A stretch of 39,977 nt of DNA from Temnopleurus reevesii (taxonomy: Eukaryota; Echinodermata; Echinoidea; Temnopleuroida; Temnopleuridae), in NCBI GenBank assembly GCA_036244855.1, contig BQKZ01000370.1, forward strand, positions 127,310 to 167,286, in the 5' to 3' direction. The notes under the pieces are model-generated. The model was not told the DNA's origin and did no database searches. It saw nothing but the letters and a program-made list of their open reading frames with translations. Positions 11,901 through 20,897 of the stretch are shown piece after piece; the first letter of the stretch is position 1, and each line of letters starts with the position of its first letter. A program made the translations under genes and the position numbers.

Positions 11901-14900
11901 GAAAATGTTTCTCTTGTGATATTCTAACTCTGTGCCAAATTTCATGCTTGTAGGTAAAAATGCACAATTTTACCCCTTATCTGCCCTACTATTTGGAATC
12001 AAGGAATTGTTACAACATTTCCTTGCCGCAATAAGTATTTACGCAGTTTGTTACAGGTGCACGCAATATTTCATATTTTTCCTATATACTTATATACTCC
12101 GCGGATTTTTGTGCAAGTTGCAAACTTGGACGACGTGGACCTGTTTTGGACCGCCAGCGAGCTGATAACAAGAAAAACAAAACTATGGAATGATCAGCGA
12201 GAAAAAAATGGATTTTTTTTTTTTGCTGTTCCCACTCCTCCACCAAAGGCTTGGAGCCTGCTATATCGAAAGCCAATAAGCACCCATGTGAACGCAGTGC
12301 AATGTGAATTTGTTGCTATAGGAAGTATTGCGTACAATTCGAACCTACGATTATCTGATTAGATGACGCTATTTCAAACTAAAATGCCACGACAATTTTA
12401 CATATAATATTAATACTACCTCTATTATTCAGTTACCATTTCATGTCATATGTACAGATTTCGTCGTGTTGTGTTCCGACGAAACTTATGTGCTAAAGAC
12501 CATTGTCTTTCCTCGCTTAACGAACATTTCCTTATCTCCTGTTATAGATATCGTCAACTGGTCCTGCGATGTTCGTACGATTTCGATCCGATTCGTCGAA
12601 TGTCTTCAAAGGCTTCTACGCAGAATATGCCGACTCGGATACAGGCTTCCAAGATAATAATGATAACTCGAATTCACGCCAATTCTCAGGTGACTACAAT
12701 GATAATAATCCTTTTATAATCCTTTGGAAATAAGCCTTATTGTTTATCTAAAATGTGCCATTACTTTGTATTTATGTGTACTTTGTTTTTAACATGACGA
12801 ATAAAGAGACTATATACGTATATATGGGTTATCCTGTCATGCATGTTGCTACTGACGAATAAATCAAATCAAATCAAATCAAATTTTTGAAATGGCTGGA
12901 AAATTCGGTAAGCTTTTGTAATATTTGGCTGATGCAGAGCTGCACACCAGTAGGATTTTATGCTATTTAGTAGGAATTTTCAGTGGCAAAATAGGACACG
13001 TATAGGACAAAATAGGGTAATTTGGATCCTTGAGATACATTGCTGGGAAGTGTATGGAAGGTAAGAATATGATTCTCCCCCTGAAAATAGGATTTTTATG
13101 GTGACATGATAGGATTTTTTTTATATGTGAGTTTGGCAGCTCTGCACACGATTATTATAGACCCGATACCAGGAAGATTGATAAGCGAATAAGGTGAATT
13201 ATAAGTTTTACAATTTATTCTTCATTACCTTTTTGGCCATGATTAGGTTTGTCTCACTCTAAACTTAAAGCCCCCTCACACCCAACGAATATTAAAAAAA
13301 TACGGAAGCTTATACGTGCAGCACGGAGGTGACTTGTTCAACTTCTGGCCGTCTCGTCCTATTGAAGGCACATTTTGGCGAGTGGAAGAACTGGCCTTCG
13401 TGCTGCACGTATAAGCTCCCGTGTTTTTCCAATTCGCCAGCTTTCGTTCGCCTAAATTTGTGTAGTTCTAAGGGTGTTGTTATGCACTTATTAAAGTTAG
13501 CATTATGAAATCATGCAAATGAATAAGAACCTTGGAATGGACTGGCTATTAAAATGAAATGCATTTAGATGGTGTAATCAATGTTTTTCTCATAACACAG
13601 AACCATCATGATATTACCATGATGTAATCTTTTTGAGCGATTCATTTGATGATATCTGCGCTAATGTAATTGAGGCTTCAGGAAGAAAACAAGCAAACGA
13701 GGAAAATGCATGTTCAGAGAGGGTTTGCTGAACGTCAGTTTTCTCGTTTGTCCATGTTTATTCATTTGAACGACTGCTGAATATGATACAGGCTCATTTA
13801 CTAGGTTTGCTATACTTGTTATGCATGAAATAGCATATCGCTTCATTACTTATCGACGTTAATCCTCTATAATTATATTTCAACCTTGAATAAGCGAAAC
13901 GAACATTATCCAAACACATTCCTAAATAAGATTAAAACCCTCCAAACGCCACACCCCGTTTCCGTTTTGGTATAAACGATTTCATCGTATTAGGTTGGAA
14001 TCGGTTTTAATTACCTTAAAAGTCTTCATATTGAGTCATTTCTGAGTCTTTTCTGCGTTTTGTCTGCTTCACCAGTGATTCACAGTCTCTCCATTTGGAT
14101 ATTTCAATTATACGGTGTCTTCATGACGATTAACTTTTAGTGACGCTTATTTTTCATCCTTTTTCGGTTATAGGCTGTGTACTATAACGCAGTGATACAT
14201 GTGACGATATGACAAGGATATAAGGTTAATAATTACTCTTTGAATTCCTAGGATTGAAATGTGAATCTAAATCTAATTAATTTAAGACACAATCTTATTC
14301 GATGGAAATTTTCAATCCAGTTTTTGATTTGTCCGCCTGTTGTTGAAGAGTATAGAATCATTTAAGAACCTCTCTTCTAACAAGGCTGTATATGCTGTAA
14401 AGATATGGTTTGATGTTTTTGGAAATGTAAAATAACATTTAACATCAGCAGCCTAATTGTAATTTATTAATCGTCCTATTTTCCGTCTTTCATTTTTTCA
14501 GTCTGCGACCTATCGAACCATCGTTTCACATGATGCATACTCCTAAGGTAGTAGCTATAAGAACTCGCAGAACTGCACCATTATGTTACGATTGCATTTC
14601 TTTAATCGTACCATTTTCCGTCTTTCTTCATTTTTTCAGTCTGTGACCTGTCCCACGCGGCACTGACTGAAAAGGGAGGAACAATTGTTTCACATGATGC
14701 ATACTCCCAAGGCAGTAGCTATGAGAACTCGCAGTACTGCACCATCACCATCATCGCTTCAAGAGCCCACGAAAGAATCTTCTTCGATCTCATCGAGAAC
14801 GATTTACCATCTTGTAAGTAGCATTTTTTTTTAAATCATATACAAATTTTTATATTAATTTAATTAATAGCAATTAACTAATTAATTGACCCAGGTAAGC

Positions 14901-17900
14901 ATTTGCGTATCTAAGAACAGCAAAGGTCCCCTTGCGCAGGGTACACGCTTGACGCGTTATTGTTCGTGTCTCCTGAGAAGTATTGCGTATTATCTGAAGC
15001 GTTATATAGGTCATTATTTGGCTATCTACGCTAAAAGATGTTTGGGGGTTAACAGGACGTTGCAAGAGAATATTGTGATATGTATCCGTTCTATGAACGG
15101 ACTCCAGTTGGAAATGATAGCAAATTGCAGTTGATCATCTGTTTATTTTAAAACCCATATTCCAAATGAAAACTTTAAAATGGATGCTAAACCAGCGCTA
15201 TATTTTTCTTCAGAGATAAACTCAACGGCTCCTTTCCAAATCGGATTATCCATGTGTATACAGTAGAATAAGTATTTATTCATTTTGTCCACTCCTTGTA
15301 ATTTTTATACAGCGAATGACTGTGGTGCAAGTGGGGACTATCTTCAACTACTCGACGGTGACGCGAGCGTTCAGAACTCGGAAACACTCGGCTTCTTCTG
15401 CGGCCAGGACGTGGGCCGATACACGACCGAGAACTCCTTCGCCGTCGTTCGGTTCATTTCGGATAGCATTCCGAATTCCGAGCTGGAGGGATTCAAGCTA
15501 GTGTACTCCATATTTTACATAGGTAATTAGAACAAAAGGATTATTCCCATTATGACCAGTCAAGCCTCACATTCTTTTTTTAGATATAGAAATCTCAAAA
15601 TTGCAGAACATCATGATATACGTAAAAAAATAGCGTTAGAAATTATAAATTAGAATAGCCGAGCTTCATTAACACTCTTTCCTTGTCATGGCAAAGAAAA
15701 CCAGCACAGTGATTCGCAAATGTCCATTTGAACCCAGATGATTCCTCCCTCTTCTAACGAAAAACCTTTTCATTCAGCTATAGCAAACAGATTGCTTAAT
15801 GAGAAAATACGATTGAGTCGTAAAGCTCGGCAACTCTGCAAATGTTTGATAGTTGTGTTGGTGTACAATTCTTTTGGGAATTGGAGAAGTGCATTAGTAA
15901 TTCATCGATTTGCTTTCTCTGAACTAGAGGAAGTATCTCAACTTTTTTCTAATGCAATGAATATTATTTACATTCGTCATCTCTGAATATCAGTGGGTTA
16001 TCAAAATTAATAGGCGGAGGGTTGTGGACAGTAAAAACTAGTGCGCATTTTATGTGTGCAACAAACGATGCTCACATTAATTGTGCACTTGTCATTTAAT
16101 GCACATATCTGGGACCTGTAACATAAAAGATGCAATTAAACTCACGATAAATATTAATCGTTAGTCTATGGCAAAATGTGTACCAAAGAGGTACGATTAA
16201 ATGCAAAATTAATCGCATCTCTTTATGTTCCAGACCCAAGATATGCACTCGTTTTCTCCGTCCACCAATTTCGAGAACACCCTATTGATGCCATTGTAAA
16301 TTTAAACGAAAGCAACAAAATGTAAACTTTTAGTAATTTCATAGCAGACCTATCCATAATTTTATTTTTCCATTTCATCGTTCGCACTGTTTTTTTATTT
16401 TCAGGAGAAAACGGATGTGAGGATGGAGACTGGAAGTGTGATAATGATAGATGCATTGATAAGAATCTCGTCTGTGATGGTTACGATCATTGTAGGGATA
16501 ATTCAGATGAGCAAAGGGGATGCAGTAAGTTGATAATTAACTTGTTTTCTTATCTTTATTTCTTTTCCCCTCTTTCTCATCATCTTAATCTTCTTCTTCT
16601 GTTTCTTCTTCTTCTCCTTAGTCTTCTTTTTCTCCTTCTTTTTCTATTTCTTTTTCTTCTTCTACTTCTACTTCTTCCTCATCTTCTTCTACACTCTTGA
16701 ATTAGTTAAACAACATACAACTTTTGATGAAAAGTCATCAACACATGGGTCCTTTCTTAACCAATCATATCAGGCGTCATCAAATTGGATATAGAACAAC
16801 AGTTACATGGGCAATATGTTTCCAATGCTGCACAGATTTTCCCCAACTCTCTAGAGTATATTCAGCTGTCATCAAGAAAAAGAATCTGCTGATGTTTATC
16901 AAGAAAATGCATTATTAGAAATAAAAGAAGCGGAAGAAGAGGCAGAACTAAAGGAGGAGGAGGAGGAAGTATATACATTTTTTCATCTTTTTTTACTGTT
17001 ACATTTTTCAGGAGATATACAAATTCTGTACCTGATTGGTAAAATTGCTCGTAATTTAAGGAAATGATGGCTGGTACATAACGTCCTTGTTTTCAAAAGT
17101 GACGGTTGCCAAAGTGTACTGTTGTATTATAAAAGTGATATACACATTCATTGTATCGTGCTATTGTATCAACACACATTTCGATAGGATACCTTTTAAA
17201 TTGTTGCTATGTCGGGATTTCTTGTCTAAAAATTTTCATTTTCTATTCCCCCCCCCCCCCACATAGATCAAATTTCTGCCCGAACCTGGATGATCGCTGT
17301 CGGAGTAAGCGCGGCTGTCATCATCCTAGTCATCGCTGGTTCGCGCTTCTTCTACAANCTAAATCGTTACTCTCAATAACTGGATTTGACAAATATAAAT
17401 TCGAGGTAATAATTCAACCAATTTAAGTTCTCAAATAACCTGGTAAGGATAACACGCAATTATATCCATGTCTTGATTTGGATGACGTGGCAAAAGTAAG
17501 TCACTATAAAAAGCTATGCCACTCCAGTTATGAATTAATGTTGCATCTCCTGTAACATCTCTGCCAATAATTCGGCAGTGAATAATAGAAATAACATATA
17601 TCTATTATTATATCATAAATGTATATTTACTGTAAATGTGTTTTGAAGTTTAAACAAACGCAGGTTATAAATCACCTGAAAGATAATATTGTTACATGTT
17701 ACAATACGAACAGGTATAATTGCAATTAATTTCTACATACCCTAAATGCTAAAAAGGCTGTGCTTGGCTGGGCTCACAAGGAATGACCTCCTCTGATGCT
17801 GGTCTATGCTGATGTGGTGAAGTGTCGGGATTAAGGCGTTTCCCCCGACATTTCACCAAATCAGCACAGCCAGAGATAACCGTGCGCGGTCACAAAGTAA

Positions 17901-20274
17901 CGCATGCTAAAAAATATCATTTTGCGACCTTTGGAGCAACTAAACAAAATATCTGAAACTGGCATAAATATGAGTTCCCTAAACGCAAAGCGATAAGAGG
18001 GGAAAACAAGCTTTTTATCGTAAATATGCGAACTCAAGCCTTTTAAACGAAAAGTAGTTCTTACTACAAAATTTGCATAAACCCAACATAACTCCGCGCC
18101 GTCTCGAACTATCGGCCATAAAAATACTCGGTCAAAATGAAAAGTTTCGGTCCTTGACGCTACACTATAAAATACGCAATTATACAACATACAAACATAC
18201 AAATATAGTTAGACCCAACTTTTTTTTTTTTAAATATCACATTTATCTGAGAATGGGACTCTGTGTTTGTCGAGAAAGATGCATCATTAGAAGTAATAGA
18301 GAAGAAAACAGAAGAAAGGAAGACAGAGAAGGATACTGTATCTCGCTCTCTCTCCCTCTCTCTCTCTCTCCCTCTCTCTCTTTCTTTCTTTCTCTCTCTC
18401 TTTCTCTCTCTATCTATCTCACCCCCTCTCTCTCCCCCTCGCTCTATCTCTTCATCTCTATCTCTGTTGCTCTGAGTGACTCTCTTTGTCGCCCTTCCTC
18501 TCCTCCACATTTTCTTTGTTATTGCTTGTTACTTCTTTCACTTCTTTCTGTGCTGTTCTTGTTTTTTGTGTTGTTGTTGCATAATTTTGTAGATGTTCAT
18601 ATTCTGTACTTGGCTCTCGATTTGTAAAATTTCTCACAATAATTCATCAAATAAATGATGGCAGGTACGTATCATATTATTTTTGCATATTCTGAAGGAA
18701 GCGAAGTAACGACAGGTCTTGGGTCATTTTTTTAAGAGCTGTGTAAAACCTCATTTTTCACAACGTCCATTTTCCCTTTTTTTTTTCCCATAGATCAAAT
18801 TTCTGCCCGAACCTGGATGATCGCTGTCGGAGTAAGCGCGGCTGTCATCATCCTAGTCATCGCTGGTTCGCGCTTCTTCTACAAGTGGTCAAACAGAAAA
18901 TCAACTCTCAGTCCCACCTATGAAACCCCAAGTCCTGCAGCTTCGTCTTTACAAATGTACGTATACATTTATTTATTCATTTTCCATCTTATTAACATTT
19001 GTAATGACAAAAGATAGTAACATTTCAATTGAATAAGAATTGAACAAAACAATGTTCACAAGATATATTTACATGAAACTTCGTCATAAAATAAAGTACG
19101 TTGTGAAGGATCAATTTTTGTGTTAACAAAATGGAGGGGCATATAAAAATACATGTAGGACGCATGCATCTGAAAGAAATTACATTAAAAATGGAAAACG
19201 GTCCCAACGACGAATGCAAAACAGTCGTAATGACATAACTTTGATTCTTATGGAAATCCATTGGCGCCACAAGTTGTAAAGCACGTGTACTAAATAGAGC
19301 ATGCGTATACTCAACAAGAGGATTCAAGATACATAGCTCCTGGTCTAGTTGATCACACATGCAATGCTTAGGGTATGTATGGGTATGTATGGTATTATTA
19401 AGAATATGAGTTAGCACGGTACGTATGCTATATTTTGGCGTATCTGATACCCGAAATGTTGCCAGGAGAGCTGGGGAGCGCTATGAGGCGAGAGTTTTGC
19501 GCACACATTTTGGCTAACTGACCGAAGAAAGAAGGGGAAAATCGCTTTTATACTTATTCTTATTACCCTAATTGCATGGTTGTTAATAGACTTATCTTGA
19601 AACATAAGAGATTTAGAAAATCAAAATATCAAAACGTAAAAAAGGAAATTCTTAGTCATTTTCCTTCAATCCCATTTTCTTCGATTTTAAACCAGCGACT
19701 TCCGTCTGATTTCGACATGACGAGTCACATGCAATTGCGTTCATCATGAACACATCCGGATGGTATGAAATTCGTGAGATCCGAATAATGGACCAAAAGG
19801 TTCCGATTTCCACTAATTTTTCAAGCGTTAAATTCTTCATCTTTATTTCATTCCATTTCATTCCATTCCAGGAGGAGGACGAGCTCTCAAGACACACCAA
19901 GGAAAACCATGACGGCATTCACGATCTCGAGGAACGCCGATGTCGCCCCAGAGAATCCTTCACCTCGCCGATCGAGCAACTCTCCTCGCAACGTCGTCGA
20001 ACCTTTAAGCACCACAACGATGACGCCACCGCCATCGTACGACGACGTCGCAGCAAGCCAGGAACCGACGTCGTTTCTCGAGTTCGGACGTCGGAAGAGT
20101 AAAATGGACCCTAGATCTCGGGCTGTGGCACCGGAGCATAGACTCAAACCGCTGTCGTTGTTGCCGTCATCGGGCCCGGCATCGGAATCGACGACGACCA
20201 CGGTTGTTGATATGGACGCTCTGCCGTCGGGGAGGAAAAACGTGCTCCCGCCTATAAAGTACGATGCAACATGA
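8645..20274 (+). CDS. NETO/LEV-10-like receptor: 3 CUB, LDLa, TM (whole gene)
   Basis: Ten exons join in frame: 8645-8852, 9482-9739, 10529-10680, 11426-11557, 12548-12689, 14640-14813, 15313-15522, 16405-16524, 18794-18956, 19872-20274 (1962 nt, 653 residues). Every junction is GT-AG and phases match (1,1,0,0,1,1,1,1,2). Predicted order: signal peptide (about 1-24), CUB1 (29-152), CUB2 (166-277), CUB3 (299-421), LDLa (430-465), transmembrane helix (about 472-490), cytoplasmic tail (491-653). Each CUB has four cysteines and the DYxxxxDG calcium-site stretch. CUB-CUB-LDLa-TM is the layout of NETO kainate-receptor auxiliary subunits, and nematode LEV-10 has five CUBs, LDLa and TM. A role as a surface co-receptor or receptor-clustering protein is therefore inferred. 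The extra CUB separates it from vertebrate NETO1/2. The domain calls are firm; the orthology is not. Confidence 0.88.
8868..8908. repeat. 41-nt T homopolymer in intron 1
   Basis: An uninterrupted T run 15 bp downstream of the exon 1 donor. The run length is probably unreliable in the assembly. It creates the Phe/Lys-run open frames on both strands here, which are not coding. Confidence 0.95.
9482..9739 (+). CDS. Exon 2: second half of CUB1
   Basis: The acceptor follows a C/T tract (CCCTCAG). The split codon restores Asp at the junction. It encodes [23 protein letters not shown] (third cysteine and the Asp-Tyr..Asp-Gly calcium site), FCGPQ (fourth cysteine) and the final strand TGFRAEI. It ends in phase 1 at TTG|GTAAGT, a strong donor. 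The reading frame is preserved across the intron with its long T run. Confidence 0.87.
9908..9939. repeat. Perfect 10-bp inverted repeat in intron 2
   Basis: Arms CACGTACGCA (9908-9917) and TGCGTACGTG (9930-9939) are exact reverse complements with a 12-nt loop. The arms also contain CACGTA and TACGTG. It lies about 170 bp past the exon 2 donor. Function unknown. Confidence 0.7.
10050..10365 (-). mobile_element. Possible tRNA-derived SINE (minus strand)
   Basis: On the minus strand 10365-10305 reads like a tRNA head: an A-box-like GCTTAAGTGGTAAAGCA followed by a B-box-like CTGGATTCAAATCCAG with its stem. A GC-rich body runs to about 10050. No intact acceptor stem was seen, so a functional tRNA gene is unlikely. 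The body has GGTGCCAA-type strings that also appear at 39890-39935. Confidence 0.38.
10436..10528 (+). other. Possible alternative 5' extension or mini-exon before CUB2
   Basis: A second acceptor (TTACTTTCAG) lies 93 bp upstream of the exon 3 acceptor, and the first bases after the two are near copies (AAACTGTACCAACTCCAG and AACCTGTACCTACCCCAG). The stretch is open in the exon 3 frame, so use of the upstream site would add 31 residues ([12 protein letters not shown]...). A 54-bp mini-exon, 10436-10489, is also phase-compatible but its donor (GTGTTA) is weak. It may equally be an unused relic of a short local duplication. Confidence 0.4.
10529..10680 (+). CDS. Exon 3: linker and first half of CUB2
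   Basis: Begins after TCTCTTTCAG in phase 1 with the Pro-rich linker [10 protein letters not shown], then [11 protein letters not shown] (first cysteine), [11 protein letters not shown], the typical CUB strand motif, and LQCTYIV (second cysteine). It ends in phase 0 at TTG|GTAGGT. The reading frame stays open into the intron for about 100 nt, but the CUB homology stops at the donor. Confidence 0.87.
10735..10905 (-). mobile_element. 3' end of a retroelement (minus strand) in intron 3
   Basis: On the minus strand a GC-containing stretch with GGCCAGCC...ACTGGCC blocks is followed by AT-rich sequence, AATAAAATG and a (TGATT)n tail, seen on the plus strand as repeated ATCAA at 10736-10758. This is the form of a truncated LINE or SINE 3' end. 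Confidence 0.42.
11426..11557 (+). CDS. Exon 4: middle of CUB2
   Basis: The acceptor is CCAATTTTCAG and the exon is phase 0 at both ends (44 codons). It encodes [23 protein letters not shown] (third cysteine, calcium-site DY and DG), and [13 protein letters not shown] (fourth cysteine). The donor is ACG|GTAAGT. This is the best-matching CUB stretch of the gene. Confidence 0.88.
12548..12689 (+). CDS. Exon 5: end of CUB2 and acidic linker
   Basis: Phase 0 start after [24 protein letters not shown] and VFKGFYAEY form the last two CUB strands (residues 251-277), followed by a low-complexity Asp/Asn/Ser linker ([20 protein letters not shown]). The phase 1 donor is TCAG|GTGACT, weaker than its neighbours but phase-compatible with exon 6. 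The long open frames in the upstream intron do not continue the CUB. Confidence 0.82.
12720..12886 (+). mobile_element. Possible retroelement 3' tail (plus strand) in intron 5
   Basis: AT-rich sequence with GACGAATAAA (12795-12804) and GACGAATAAATC, ending in about five ATCAA units (12860-12885). The tail repeat is the same as that of the opposite-strand copy at 10735. Only the tail is recognisable. Confidence 0.33.
12930..13150. mobile_element. Possible short inverted-repeat element in intron 5
   Basis: AGAGCTGCACACC near the left end and GGCAGCTCTGCACAC near the right share AGAGCTGC/GCAGCTCT in inverted orientation. The interior repeats TAGGATTTT and ATAGGACA strings. The terminal match is short, so this is a weak call. 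Confidence 0.25.
13302..13422. mobile_element. Foldback (MITE-like) element in intron 5
   Basis: Arms of about 25 bp at 13302-13327 and 13398-13422 (ACGGAAGCTTATACGTGCAG against its near-exact complement) enclose about 70 bp. Weaker complementarity extends outward. Long imperfect arms around a short interior without coding capacity fit a MITE. Confidence 0.55.
14502..14583 (+). pseudogene. Degenerate duplicate of the start of the CUB3 exon
   Basis: It repeats the polypyrimidine tract, acceptor and first part of exon 6, about 138 bp upstream of it (TTTTTTCAGTCTGCGACC against TTTTTTCAGTCTGTGACC). Relative to exon 6 it lacks a net 26 bp near its start, which shifts the frame into TGA. A C-to-T change also turns the CAA of the original frame into TAA. 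Similarity stops after CTGCACCAT and no donor follows. Inclusion would truncate the protein, so it reads as a dead partial exon duplication. Confidence 0.75.
14640..14813 (+). CDS. Exon 6: first half of CUB3
   Basis: Phase 1 at both ends (58 codons). It encodes [20 protein letters not shown] (first cysteine), [10 protein letters not shown] (second cysteine) and [11 protein letters not shown]. The acceptor TTTTTTCAG has a long pyrimidine tract; the donor is TT|GTAAGT. CUB3 departs from the usual SPNFP start and is the most divergent of the three CUBs, but cysteine spacing and the later DYLQLLDG motif support it. Confidence 0.85.
15313..15522 (+). CDS. Exon 7: second half of CUB3
   Basis: Starts after TTTTTATACAG. 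It encodes [16 protein letters not shown] (third cysteine, calcium-site Asp residues), LGFFCGQD (fourth cysteine), [10 protein letters not shown] and [10 protein letters not shown], the final CUB strands. The phase 1 donor is ATAG|GTAATT. Base composition is clearly more GC-rich than the flanking introns, as for the other exons. Confidence 0.87.
16009..16270. mobile_element. MITE-like element, copy 1 (intron 7)
   Basis: The left end GGAGGGTTGTGGACAGTAAA and right end GCACTCGTTTTCTCCGTCCACC match, in inverted orientation, the ends of the element at 20355-20503. The interior has further small inverted repeats (GATGCAATTAA...TTAATCGCATC). Both copies are non-coding. Target duplication not resolved. 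Confidence 0.55.
16405..16524 (+). CDS. Exon 8: LDL-receptor class A module
   Basis: A single symmetrical phase 1-1 exon of 120 bp. It contains the six cysteines of an LDLa module (residues 430, 437, 442, 449, 455, 465) with [14 protein letters not shown] and the calcium-binding signature DNSDE. The acceptor is TTTATTTTCAG and the donor GCA|GTAAGT. One-module exons with phase 1 ends are typical of LDLa repeats. Its place just before the membrane helix matches NETO and LEV-10. Confidence 0.92.
16550..16972. repeat. Polypyrimidine tract followed by polypurine tract
   Basis: From 16550 to 16700 the plus strand is nearly all C and T (CTT-type repeat). From 16915 to 16972 it is nearly all A and G (GAAGAGG and GGA repeats). 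The two are partly complementary and could fold back. It lies in intron 8. Confidence 0.7.
17267..17357 (+). pseudogene. Truncated second copy of the transmembrane exon
   Basis: All 91 bases are identical to the first 91 of exon 9 (18794-18884), acceptor TAG included, and the copy then stops at the single N at 17358. The sequence after the N is not exon. The upstream flank from about 17013 aligns loosely with the flank of the real exon from about 18591 (shared ATTCTGTAC, AAATGATGGC and GGTAC blocks). An allelic copy left in by the assembly is more likely than a genomic duplication. Confidence 0.75.
17808..17865. repeat. 22-bp-arm hairpin in intron 8
   Basis: Arms 17808-17829 (GCTGATGTGGTGAAGTGTCG...) and 17844-17865 match at 20 of 22 positions in inverted orientation with a 14-nt loop. 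A GGCTGTG/CACAGCC outer match hints at a larger foldback element from about 17757 to 17871. Confidence 0.6.
18340..18480. repeat. (CT)n microsatellite in intron 8
   Basis: About 140 bp of CTCTCT and CTTTCTTT sequence on the plus strand. It gives Ser/Leu and Arg/Glu-run open frames on the two strands, which are not coding. The pyrimidine tract at 16550 holds the corresponding position before the other copy of the transmembrane exon. Confidence 0.85.
18794..18956 (+). CDS. Exon 9: transmembrane helix and juxtamembrane tail
   Basis: Starts in phase 1 after CCCATAG. It encodes NQISARTW, then [17 protein letters not shown], one hydrophobic helix of about 19 residues, then the basic stop-transfer stretch [11 protein letters not shown] and a Ser/Thr/Pro-rich segment with a YETP motif. 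It ends in phase 2 at AAT|GTACGT. The positive residues after the helix place the C-terminus in the cytoplasm. Confidence 0.87.
19872..20274 (+). CDS. Exon 10: cytoplasmic tail and stop codon
   Basis: The acceptor is TTCCATTCCAG; the split codon gives Met 520. The tail is rich in Ser, Thr, Pro and Arg with no recognisable fold. It has basophilic kinase-type sites (RRTSS near 521, RRSS near 552, RRKS near 600) and one PPxY motif, TPPPSYDDV (P573-Y576), the ligand type for WW domains such as those of NEDD4-family ligases. Binding and phosphorylation are inferred from motif shape. The stop TGA is at 20272-20274. GC content is high compared with flanking DNA. Confidence 0.85.
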
Positions 20275-20354
20275 CATTTGTGCAAAATGTTTGATTCTTG
20301 AGAGTTTTGTAATGTCAATTTTATACTGGCAAGGTGAAAAGTGGGTTTTCAAAA

Positions 20355-20503
20355 TGGTGGACGATGGATTGTGGACGGTAAAAAAAAACACCCCGAGTGT
20401 GCAACTGATGTGCGCAACAATGATGCGCACATCAGTTGCACACATGCCATTTGATGTGCACTCGTTTTCTACAGTCTACAACCCTCCGTCCACTAATTTC
20501 GAA
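20355..20503. mobile_element. MITE-like element, copy 2, with perfect 19-bp hairpin
   Basis: The ends (TGGTGGACGATGGATTGTGG and CTACAACCCTCCGTCCACTA) are imperfect inverted repeats related to those of the 16009 element. The centre holds a perfect stem: 20398-20416 pairs with 20424-20442 (TGTGCAACTGATGTGCGCA) across a 7-nt loop. It starts 80 bp after the CUB gene stop codon, so it probably lies in the 3' UTR. Confidence 0.65.
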
Positions 20504-20708
20504 AGAAAACTGCTATATTTCGAGACAGACATAAGTCTAAAACCTATGAAAAAGTGCCATATTGATATATCGATAGTATTTCAAAGAACCATATAATGGT
20601 AATGATTGTTTAATGAAATCAAAACAATAGCACATTCACCTGGAACCGCGGAAGGAAGGGAGAGACTTTAGGGACTGGAGCCCCCATTTTTCCAGTATGT
20701 GTACAAGC

Positions 20709-20897
20709 TTAAAGGCCCGGGCACACCGGACACGGCACGGCATCACGGCACGGTATAATTTACGCGATTTTTCCCATGTGATTGGCCAATTATGAAGCAT
20801 CCTTTGCGCGGAGGAACGCGCTGACCAATAACAACCAAGATAGCGCGTAAAGACCGTGCCGGTATGCCGTGCCGTGTTTGGTGTGCCCGGGCCTTAA
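20709..20897. mobile_element. Foldback element with TTAA flanks (piggyBac-like MITE)
   Basis: Arms of about 43 bp, 20712-20754 and 20853-20895, beginning AAGGCCCGGGCACACC, are near-perfect inverted repeats around about 100 bp. TTAA stands at both edges (20709-20712 and 20894-20897), the target preference of piggyBac-type transposases; one edge has an extra A. No transposase is present. Confidence 0.7.

Noticed and set aside
18073..18627. 184-residue plus-strand frame and overlapping minus frames
   Set aside because: Products of the CT microsatellite in intron 8 of the CUB gene.
19887..20318. 143-residue minus-strand frame
   Set aside because: Shadow of the CUB receptor tail exon, whose plus-strand frame continues the spliced protein in the right phase.
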